The notes under the pieces are model-generated. The model did no database searches and was not told where the DNA came from. It saw only the letters and a list, made by a program, of their open reading frames with translations. From contig JAUJNC010000089.1 in assembly GCA_030446525.1 (NCBI GenBank), forward strand, positions 1 to 17,725: a stretch of DNA of 17,725 nucleotides, given 5' to 3'. The position numbers and the translations under genes were made by a program. The first letter of the stretch is position 1, and each line of letters opens with the position of its first letter. Of the stretch, positions 7,904 to 13,991 are shown piece after piece. This stretch comes from Armatimonadaceae bacterium (lineage in GTDB: Bacteria > Armatimonadota > Armatimonadia > Armatimonadales > Armatimonadaceae).

Positions 7904-7939
7904 GCCTGTCAGCGCTCGCCCGGGCGGGCGATGACAGGC
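7904..7939 (-). terminator. Strong hairpin downstream of the phosphoesterase operon
   Basis: The 18-nt arms 7904-7921 and 7922-7939 are complementary at 16 of 18 positions (GCCTGTCA pairs with TGACAGGC, with a GC-rich apex). The hairpin begins 65 bp after the stop of the lipoprotein phosphoesterase. No U-tract follows on the minus strand, so it may be a 3'-end stabilising hairpin, a Rho-type end or a bidirectional barrier rather than a classical intrinsic terminator. Confidence 0.45.
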
Positions 7940-8003
7940 GCAGAGTCGTTAGGCTAAGGTGGGCATGTCGCGGGCGGTGGCGAAGCTTTCCTTCGGAGTG
8001 ATG

Positions 8004-9554
8004 TTACTTGGTCACCGTGAAGCGGTCCAGCTCTTTGCCCGCGTCCGAGATCTGGCGCACCTTCAGCGTCTTGCCGTCCACGTCCACGACGGTGAGCGAG
8101 TGGGTTTCGGCGACGTACTTGTGCGTGAACTCCTGCCAGGAGGCGGGGTCGGCCTGCTGCTCCGGGTTGTACAGCCTCGCGCCGCCCGCGCCGGTCACGA
8201 GGTAGATGACGCCGGCCGGCCTGGTTTTCTCTTTGCCGTCGAAGGTTTTGTCCAGCGTCCAATCCCCGGCGACGCGGTTCTGCTCGTCCTCCCACTTGCC
8301 GTTCTCCCCCTTTTTCGCCGCGAAGTGCAGGGGGAACGTGCGCTGGTAGTTGTGGACATGCCCGGTGAAGACAAGGTCCACCTTTCCCTTCTCGAAGACG
8401 TCGGAGAGCAGGCGCATCTTCTGGTAGTTGAAGTGCGTTTTGGACGAGTTGAAGCCCGGATGATGGAACCCCACGAACCGCCAGGTCGCGTTCTTCGCCG
8501 CCGCCAGATCCTTCTCCACCCAGGCCCGCAGCGCGGGATCGGTCCAGTCCACGTACGGGTTCGCGTCCAGGACCGTCCAGTGCGCGCCCGCGTAATCGAA
8601 GGAGAAATTGGCTGTGCGCGGGTAGCTGCTGCCGGCGGCCTGGAGGAACGCCTTCTGGCTGGCCTCCGCCCCGGACAGGGTGGGGGTGCTGGGCGCGCCC
8701 ACGCCGGTCAGGGGGCCGTTCCGCGGCTGGGACCAGTACAGGAAGTAGGCAAGCCCGTCCGGGAACTTGTCCAGGTCGCGGTTCAGGATGTCGTGGTTGC
8801 CCGGCGCGGCCACGAACAGGGTGGAGCGAAGCAGGGGCGCGCCCGCGTCCGCCGACGGCTGGTCCGCGTTGTAGACGGGGAAATATTTCGTCCGGTACTC
8901 GGAGATGCGGCCGTTGCTGTACACGATGTCGCCGGTGATAAAGACGAAGTCCGGCTTCGCCAGGTACGTCTGGTAGGCCACCGCCTTTTGATCGTCCGTG
9001 CCCGCCGCGCAATCGCCGAAGACCACGAAGCGGTACGGCTGGCCCGGGCCCTTGCGGGCGCGGGCGCGCGCCGCGAATACGGGCTTGCCCGCCTTCAGCA
9101 CGCGGTAGTCGAACTCCGTGCCGGGCGCGAGACCGGTGAGGGTCGCGCTCCAAACGCGGTGCGGCTCGATGCCGGGCACGGCGACGCGGCGCATGGCCGG
9201 CGCGTCCGCCTTCCGCCAGCCGCCGTCGCCCGCGGTCTGGCCCGCCGCCTGGGTCGCGGCGGGCCGCACCTCCACCGACCAGGGCGCGTCCTCGTCGCCC
9301 GCGTGCCACAGCAGCGTCATGCGCTCGGCCGCCCCCACAGCGGGCGCGTCCCCGAGCTGCAGATAGGGCTTGACCAGAAAGGCTCCGTCCGGCGTCGCGA
9401 CGGCGGGCGGCGCGCCCTGGTCGGTGGAGGTGCGGCCCGCCGCGCTCGCCTGTACCGCGGGATCGGCCAGGGTGCGGGGCGCCCCGCCGCACGCGCCGAG
9501 GAGGGTCAAACCGGCGCAAAACGGGGTAAGGGTCAGTAAACGAGACAGCGACAT
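8004..9554 (-). CDS. Lipoprotein metallophosphoesterase, purple-acid-phosphatase-like
   Basis: This 516-residue calcineurin-like phosphoesterase carries a lipoprotein signal peptide (MSLSRLLTLTPFCAGLTLLGAC, lipobox LGAC, C22). A disordered Ala/Pro linker is followed by a fibronectin-III-like N-terminal domain (~58-165) typical of purple acid phosphatases. The metallophosphatase core has FGD (D181), ITGD (D209), GNHD (N253/H254), GFHHPG (H364/H365) and GHVHNY (H399/H401). All five metal-ligand blocks are present, so it should be an active dimetal phosphomonoesterase or phosphodiesterase outside the cytoplasm, anchored by lipid. I chose the ATG at 9552-9554 because it gives the signal peptide; GGAG lies about 11 nt upstream. 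It starts 31 bp after the preceding phosphoesterase and is last in the operon. The oddity is a 34-bp perfect inverted repeat in its 5' third (arms 9255-9288 and 9411-9444). The substrate is unknown. Confidence 0.9.
   Translation of the reverse strand: MSLSRLLTLTPFCAGLTLLGACGGAPRTLADPAVQASAAGRTSTDQGAPPAVATPDGAFLVKPYLQLGDAPAVGAAERMTLLWHAGDEDAPWSVEVRPAATQAAGQTAGDGGWRKADAPAMRRVAVPGIEPHRVWSATLTGLAPGTEFDYRVLKAGKPVFAARARARKGPGQPYRFVVFGDCAAGTDDQKAVAYQTYLAKPDFVFITGDIVYSNGRISEYRTKYFPVYNADQPSADAGAPLLRSTLFVAAPGNHDILNRDLDKFPDGLAYFLYWSQPRNGPLTGVGAPSTPTLSGAEASQKAFLQAAGSSYPRTANFSFDYAGAHWTVLDANPYVDWTDPALRAWVEKDLAAAKNATWRFVGFHHPGFNSSKTHFNYQKMRLLSDVFEKGKVDLVFTGHVHNYQRTFPLHFAAKKGENGKWEDEQNRVAGDWTLDKTFDGKEKTRPAGVIYLVTGAGGARLYNPEQQADPASWQEFTHKYVAETHSLTVVDVDGKTLKVRQISDAGKELDRFTVTK
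9255..9444. repeat. 34-bp perfect inverted repeat inside the lipoprotein phosphoesterase gene
   Basis: Positions 9255-9288 and 9411-9444 are exact reverse complements (34 of 34), separated by 122 bp. On the coding strand the inner arm encodes DAPWSVEVRPAA, which fits the conserved Fn3-like domain. The outer arm encodes SAAGRTSTDQGA in the poorly conserved linker after the lipobox. The outer arm therefore looks like a fold-back copy of the inner one, made by template switching, an inversion event or an assembly artefact. Confidence 0.9.
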
Positions 9555-9585
9555 CGGGCGTTCACTCCGGAAAGGCGGTTTCTTT

Positions 9586-10644
9586 TTATTGTACCGGACT
9601 TTTGCCCGGCACCAGATCGGACAAAGGGATTGTCTTCCAAAGCCGCCGCCCCAGCCCGGCGTACAGGTCCGCCCGGACGACCGCCCCTTCGACGCGGACG
9701 ACGGCATAGCCCGGGGCGTCGGCGTATTCGTAGTGCCGGACGAACGGCGCTTCGGCCCGCAGCGCCTCGCGCCGCTCCGGTTCGGTTTCGGGCTGGTACT
9801 TCGGCTCCAGCCGCACCAGGTCCGGGCCGTAGTTTTTGACGCCGCGCACCTCGTCCCGGGGCCTGCTGTCCACGGAGGGAATCACGCTGTTGACCGCGAG
9901 CTGGACGAACGGCCCCTGCTCGGTGTCACGCACGACCACCCCGTTTTTGTGCAGGTGTCCGGACAGCACGATGGCCCGGTGCTTGCCCAGCAGGTTCAGG
10001 AGGCGCTTGCGCTCCTTTTGCTCCTGCGGGCGGGCGTAGAGGTGCCACAGCGCGCGCGCGCCGTACGGCACGACGGGCGGGTGGATCAGGACGAACAGGT
10101 GCCGCTCCGCCCGCTTGGCCAGGACCTGCTCCAGCCAGGACAGGCTGTCGGGGCTGTAAGCGTCGAAGTACGCGAACAGGGCGTCGCCCTGCCGCGCGGT
10201 GAAGGACGCCGACGCGAGCTGGGCGCGCGCCTGCTCCCCGAGGAACGGCAGCAGGACCTCGTCGAACGCCTCGACCGCGCCCGGCCCGGTGATGTCGTGG
10301 TTGCCCTTGGCGAACAGGAACGGCAGCCCCAGGTCGGCCTCGCGCACGAAGCGGACGGCGTCCTGGCAGTGCCGGCGCGCCAGCGGGGGCGTGCCGCACA
10401 GGCCCTCGACGAGATCGCCGATGTGCGCGGCGAACGCCACATCCTTGCCGGCCGTGATCTGCTCGCGCAGTTCGCGAAACAGCCCCGGCAGGACCTCGCG
10501 GGTGATGCGGCTGTAGTTCTGCACCTGGCGCACGTCGTTCGGCTTTTCGCGCGCGAGCCACCCCATGTCGTGATGCTCCAGCCGGTCGAAGTGCAGGTCC
10601 CCCAGCAGCACGAAGCGAAACGGCTGCGCCTTGTCTACGGTCAT
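9586..10644 (-). CDS. Metallophosphoesterase (calcineurin-like), cytoplasmic
   Basis: This 352-residue protein has a full set of calcineurin-type dimetal ligands: LLGDLHFD (D16, H18), HIGDLVEG (D77), KGNHDITG (N115/H116), LIHPPV (H188) and SGHLHKNG (H230/H232). No signal peptide or membrane segment is seen, so it should act in the cytoplasm, unlike its downstream lipoprotein partner. The start ATG at 10642-10644 has a good purine-rich ribosome site (GAGAGGA) ending two bases upstream. It sits 43 bp after the prepilin stop and 31 bp before the next phosphoesterase, so the three are very probably co-transcribed. The fold covers phosphodiesterases, phosphomonoesterases and nucleases, and nothing here fixes the substrate. 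After the catalytic core, the C-terminal ~110 residues contain a segment rich in Glu and Arg (PETEPERREALRAE). Confidence 0.9.
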   Translation of the reverse strand: MTVDKAQPFRFVLLGDLHFDRLEHHDMGWLAREKPNDVRQVQNYSRITREVLPGLFRELREQITAGKDVAFAAHIGDLVEGLCGTPPLARRHCQDAVRFVREADLGLPFLFAKGNHDITGPGAVEAFDEVLLPFLGEQARAQLASASFTARQGDALFAYFDAYSPDSLSWLEQVLAKRAERHLFVLIHPPVVPYGARALWHLYARPQEQKERKRLLNLLGKHRAIVLSGHLHKNGVVVRDTEQGPFVQLAVNSVIPSVDSRPRDEVRGVKNYGPDLVRLEPKYQPETEPERREALRAEAPFVRHYEYADAPGYAVVRVEGAVVRADLYAGLGRRLWKTIPLSDLVPGKSPVQ

Positions 10645-10687
10645 GTTCCTCTCTCCCCTCGTGGGACGAAGGTTTGGCTGCGACAGA

Positions 10688-11475
10688 TCACAGGTTCTGA
10701 TCGTCTTCGATGGTGAACAGGTACATAACGCCGTTGCGGTTCGTCCTGGCCACGTTGCTCATCTTCATCCACTTCGTGTGTCCGTCCGCGAAAGCCCAGT
10801 TGGCCCCGTCCGAGTGACGCCCGGCGAAGCGCGTGGCGCGCGAATTGCTCCGGCCGATGTTCGAGAACTTCAGTCCGGAAGGGTACGGGGCGGTCAACTC
10901 CGCGGCGATATCTGACTTGTTGCTGCTGTAAGCGATATAGTAGCCCGTGCCGTCCCCGAACAGCAGCGTATCGGCGGGCACCGCGAACGCGGCATAGGCG
11001 ACGCCCGACTCACGCATCGGGGGGTCGCCGCCTGACCATCGGCGGCGTCGCTCATGGAAGCATAAAGGGAGTTTCCGGTGAAGGCGACGTTGTCGCGCGA
11101 TGGCTGCCCCGGAATCATCGGGCTTGGCGTCCAGTCGGGGAAGTCTTTGGACGGACACGCGGAAAAGAAGTTTGCGCTTTTGACGTAAGGAAGCAGCGCA
11201 TCCATCCACGTGTAGATCTGTTGTGTGGATGACGGACCATACCATATCTGCGGCGTGACCTCGTCATAATCTTGAAGATACATGTTAAAAGCCAGCCCTA
11301 CCTGTCGAACCCCGCTGGCGCAGGCCGCCTGCCGTGCCTTCTCCCGGGCCTGGGCGAAGACGGGAAAAAGGATGGCGGCGAGGACCGCTATGATGGCGAT
11401 CACGACGAGCAGCTCGATCAGCGTGAAGCCCGGGCACCCTTTGGGTGCCCGGGGGCGATGACAATCTTTGGACAT
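10688..11475 (-). CDS. DUF1559-type prepilin-like protein (one-base frameshift)
   Basis: This type II pseudopilin-like protein has a short basic leader, the prepilin peptidase site G16|F17 in [10 protein letters not shown] with Glu at +5, and a hydrophobic N-helix through [14 protein letters not shown], a form typical of Armatimonadota. The C-terminal part carries the H-x9-DG signature ([17 protein letters not shown]), and the protein ends [25 protein letters not shown]. The frame breaks near 11019-11024, where a run of six C on the coding strand would have to be seven to join [10 protein letters not shown] to [13 protein letters not shown]. With that base the gene is 263 codons including the stop. 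I chose the ATG at 11473-11475 because AAGGAGG lies nine bases upstream, right at the end of the regulator gene. It follows that gene by 20 bp. It would be processed and placed on the membrane or cell surface; its exact role is unknown. Confidence 0.85.
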
Positions 11476-11495
11476 GGCGCCAGGCCTCCTTCTGG

Positions 11496-12584
11496 TCATG
11501 TGGGTGCCGAAGACGCCGTCGTCTCCGCCGCATGAAACTGTGCCGGGACGCGCAGAACCTGCGCGGGCATCGCCGCACCGTGGAGGCGTCTTTGCAGGCG
11601 GTCCGCCGCCATCCGCCCCATCTCGTGCGCCCGCTGCACGATCCGATGGACGGTACGCGAGCGGCGGAACAGCATCGGGGGGCAGTCGCTGAAGCTGACC
11701 ACCTCCAGCCGCCCCGGTATGGGGACGTTTAACCGATCGCACGCTTCCAGCACCGCCGCCATGTAGTAGTCCTCCAGACAGAACACCGCGGTGGGCGGCT
11801 CGGGCTGGTGGAGCAGGGTGAACAGGGCGTCGTGCACGGTTTGCACCATCTGGTCGAAATCGCGCCCCAGGCCGGGGGGGAACAGCCGCGCCCAGCGGCC
11901 CGGATCCGGCTCCCCTACGTCCCGCATCACGTGCCGGTACGCCTCGCAGCGCTCGCGTACCGAGGAGATGTGCAGGTTGCGTTCCGTGAAGTGCGCGATG
12001 CGGCGATGACCACGCCGGAGCAGAGCGCGCAAAGCGTCCAGGCTCGAGCCGTAGTTGTCGGTGACCACGGCATCGGCGTCCAAACCCTCCGGGACGCGGT
12101 CCACGCAGACCACGGGCGTCCCCGTCTCGATCAGGCGGCGCATCAGCGGCGTGTTCTGCGCCGCACACGTCGGGTAGCAAAGGATGCCATCCGCCTCTTT
12201 CTGCATCCGGCGCAGGTACTGCGCCTCGCGCAGGGGGTCGTCGTGCGTGTCGCAAAGCAGCAGGTGGTACTCGTCGGGCAGGGCGGCGCGGATGCCGTGG
12301 ATGTAGTCCGCCTGGGGGAAGTCGTTGGTGTGGAAAAACAGCAGCGCGACGAAGCCGGTGCGCTTCGCCTGTGGGTCGGCCACTATGCTGCCCCGCCGGC
12401 GCTACCGCGTGATCCGGCCCTGCCGCTGCAGCTCCTGCATAGCCCGGTGGGCCGTCATGCGGCACACGCCCCACCGGGCCGCCAGCTCGCTTTCCGAAGG
12501 CAGGCGGTCGCCGACCCGGAGCTGCCCGCTCTCGATCTCGGCGCCGACCGCGTCCGCTATCTTTTTCCAGCGTGCGGAAGACAT
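11496..12584 (-). CDS. GntR-HTH/LacI-sensor transcriptional regulator, interrupted by an in-frame TAG
   Basis: Residues 1-60 ([20 protein letters not shown], then a winged helix with [20 protein letters not shown]) are a GntR-family DNA-binding domain. The remaining ~300 residues are a LacI-type periplasmic-binding-protein sensor ([60 protein letters not shown]). This AraR-like architecture normally represses sugar or surface genes until a small ligand binds. At codon 61 (12402-12404) a TAG interrupts the wing between GRITR and RRRGSIVAD. The frame is the same on both sides and the spacing is normal, so only one codon is wrong. A GTG at 12381-12383 could restart translation and yield the sensor alone. 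The start ATG at 12582-12584 lies about 40 bp below a good promoter. It leads the prepilin and phosphoesterase genes, which it probably controls together with itself. Confidence 0.8.
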
Positions 12585-12614
12585 CTTCGTCCGGAAAAAC
12601 CCTAGGGTAAAAAT

Positions 12615-12625
12615 CGAATTGTTCG
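12615..12625. promoter_or_regulatory. Candidate operator CGAATTGTTCG just downstream of the -10 box
   Basis: CGAA-TTG-TTCG is an 11-bp inverted repeat beginning one base after the -10 hexamer and covering the expected transcription start. A repressor bound here would block the promoter, so autoregulation by the GntR/LacI-type protein is plausible. This is inference from position only. Confidence 0.4.
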
Positions 12626-12626
12626 C

Positions 12627-12655
12627 ATTCTACTACAGCCCGGGCGAAATGGCAA
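12627..12655 (-). promoter_or_regulatory. Sigma70 promoter of the regulator/prepilin/phosphoesterase operon
   Basis: The minus strand has TTGCCA (12650-12655), a 17-bp spacer and TAGAAT (12627-12632), 5/6 matches to each consensus hexamer. It lies about 43 bp upstream of the regulator ATG. Confidence 0.7.
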
Positions 12656-12665
12656 GGGATACAAT

Positions 12666-12686
12666 ACGCGGGTTTTCAACCCGCGT
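12666..12686 (-). terminator. Hairpin ending the pectate-lyase-like remnant
   Basis: ACGCGGGTT (12666-12674) pairs perfectly with AACCCGCGT (12678-12686) around a 3-nt loop. It begins 3 bp after the remnant's TGA (12690-12692). The following minus-strand sequence has only scattered T, so termination strength is uncertain. It separates the remnant from the regulator promoter. Confidence 0.5.
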
Positions 12687-12689
12687 CTT

Positions 12690-13050
12690 TCACTCGTCGC
12701 TGGCGTTGCCGCTGATCTGGACACTGCCTTTGCTGCGGTTGGTGATGCGGGCCGGTGAGGATGTTGCCCGAGATCGCGGCGCGGCGGACGGCCTCGCCCA
12801 GTTCGATCTGGGGCTTGTTTTCCCGGAACTCGCAGCCGCGCACCAGCGCGGACAATCCCCCGGCCTCCTTGGCCCGCCGCATCGAGCGCCCTTTGATAGG
12901 CGCCCGTTTTGCCGCCCCCCTACGCGCCGAACTCACGCACGTCATAGCTGCCCGGTTCTCGCTGCTCGGCGCCCGCGCGGGCGTCGGCAGCCAGGCTGAG
13001 GACGCAAAGCCCCGGGACAAGGGCGGTGGAGTAGATGTTGACTGGCCAGG
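12690..13050 (-). pseudogene. Internally deleted pectate-lyase-3-like protein remnant
   Basis: The 5' part reads like a secretion signal (LVPGLCVLSLAADARAG) followed by SYDVREFGA, a TAG, then GGGKTGAYQRALDAAGQGGRG. That is the N-terminal signature of pectate-lyase-3/right-handed beta-helix enzymes, normally like YDVREFGAxGDGKT then AFQxALDAAG. It then jumps, in another frame, to a typical C-terminal end: ALVRGCEFRENKPQIELGEA, VRRAAISGNILTGP, and after another frame change RITNRSKGSVQISGNASDE and TGA at 12690-12692. The several hundred residues of beta helix between these parts are missing. The gene is therefore dead, with a large internal deletion, an in-frame stop and at least two frame changes. 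Its ancestor was probably an exported polysaccharide-acting protein transcribed with the regulator region. Confidence 0.6.
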
Positions 13051-13142
13051 TTTAACCCCAGGATTTTAAGCGGTAGTTTAGCACCGGGAAAGGGGTTCGT
13101 CAAGGCAGGAGCCCGCCGCCGGGACGTAGCACACCGCAGCCG

Positions 13143-13484
13143 ATGCCGGAGACCACAGACAGGCAGATCGTCGAGGAGATGTGGACCGTGGCCCGCAACG
13201 AGCCGCTCACGCTCGCGGGCGTGCTCCCGTTCGGGTCGGTGGACCGCGAGCGGTACCGGCGGCGGGTGGGCAACGTCATCCTGACCTTCACCCTCGACTC
13301 CGACACCCGCACCGGCATCTGGTCCTACGAGCTGGGCATCGCCGACGCCGAGGGCGGCACCCTGGACGACGACGTGGTGCGGTACTGGCTGAACGCGTTT
13401 TTCGGGCGCGAAGTCTCGCTCGCCGCCCGGCGCGGGTTTCTGTTCGCCGGCGAAGCCCGCTACACCTTCCCTTACAAGGGCTGA
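13143..13484 (+). CDS. Hypothetical protein, 113 aa
   Basis: This small, acidic, well-balanced protein begins MPETTDRQIVEEMWTVARNE and ends RYTFPYKG. It has no signal peptide, membrane helix or motif I recognise. Alternating hydrophobic stretches (RVGNVILTFTLDSD, GIWSYELGIAD) suggest a small alpha/beta or beta-sheet fold. The codon pattern looks coding, with strong G/C at third positions. No clear Shine-Dalgarno precedes the ATG. It stands alone, divergent from the pectate-lyase remnant and about 500 bp ahead of the porin, so context gives no function. Confidence 0.65.
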   Translation: MPETTDRQIVEEMWTVARNEPLTLAGVLPFGSVDRERYRRRVGNVILTFTLDSDTRTGIWSYELGIADAEGGTLDDDVVRYWLNAFFGREVSLAARRGFLFAGEARYTFPYKG

Positions 13485-13991
13485 AATCCGCATCACATTT
13501 TTTTCGGGCCGATACGCGACTTTTCTGAAACTTTCTCCCTCTGATTCTTGTCACAGCAAGCTGAACGCCGAAAAAACACGGTAAATCGGCCGGGAAGATT
13601 TGGTGGCTCAGGTTTGACACGCGGTAAAAGCGGCACGGCCCGGCCAGGGGCACGCCTTTCCGCTATCATAAAATGTCGCCCCGTGCTCCAGGAGGTAGAC
13701 GCTTCGCGCGCTACGATCCGGTGCATCTTCAACGGGGCGATACGCTCACAGACGGGTTCAACGCTTCCGGCAAACGCGGACACTCGCGATGCGGGTCGGA
13801 CCAGGCCAAAGGAAACGCCGGCGGGACGGGGAAGGGAACAAGGATACTTCCTCCGAAACCGGCGGCGTCACCCGAAGGGTGACCGGCGGCGGGGTCTCGG
13901 CGCCATCCGCGGGCGGGCGCGGGGGCCGCGGGGCGTGTACCTCGACGGAGCGCGCGACGCAATGTCGCATTCTCTGAAGGAGGAGAAGCAG
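13485..13991 (+). other. Long (~500 bp) leader region upstream of the porin, with hairpins
   Basis: No gene is supported here, although the porin frame stays open upstream to about 13548. A T7 run lies at about 13498, TTGACA occurs at 13614-13619 without a matching -10, and TATCATAAAAT lies at 13664-13674 without a clear -35. Two small hairpins occur: GGAAG/CTTCC (13831-13852) and a perfect GTCACCC-GAA-GGGTGAC (13867-13883). The region may be a structured 5' UTR, but it matches no riboswitch class I can identify. Confidence 0.4.

Noticed and set aside
7959..9539. 526-codon plus-strand frame and a 521-codon alternative minus frame over the lipoprotein phosphoesterase
   Set aside because: Both are shadows. 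Only the frame at 8004-9554 has the lipobox and all metal-binding motifs.
9370..10716. 448-codon plus-strand frame opposite the cytoplasmic phosphoesterase
   Set aside because: Arg/Val/Gln-rich shadow without motifs, overlapping two well-supported genes.
13001..13011. GACGCAAAGCC followed by CCGGGACAAGG, resembling the core of a c-di-GMP-I riboswitch on the plus strand
   Set aside because: The matching GGGCAAACC strand and GNRA-capped stem are missing, and the same bases on the minus strand encode the signal peptide of the pectate-lyase-like remnant. A covariance-model scan (RF01051) would settle it.
13785..13925. Possible cobalamin or other riboswitch in the porin leader
   Set aside because: No B12 box or other class-defining conserved core could be matched by eye; only simple hairpins are seen.
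13548..13991. Upstream extension of the porin frame (148 codons)
   Set aside because: A strong ribosome site and a signal peptide fix the start at 13992. The extension is Arg/Gly-rich and would hide the signal peptide.
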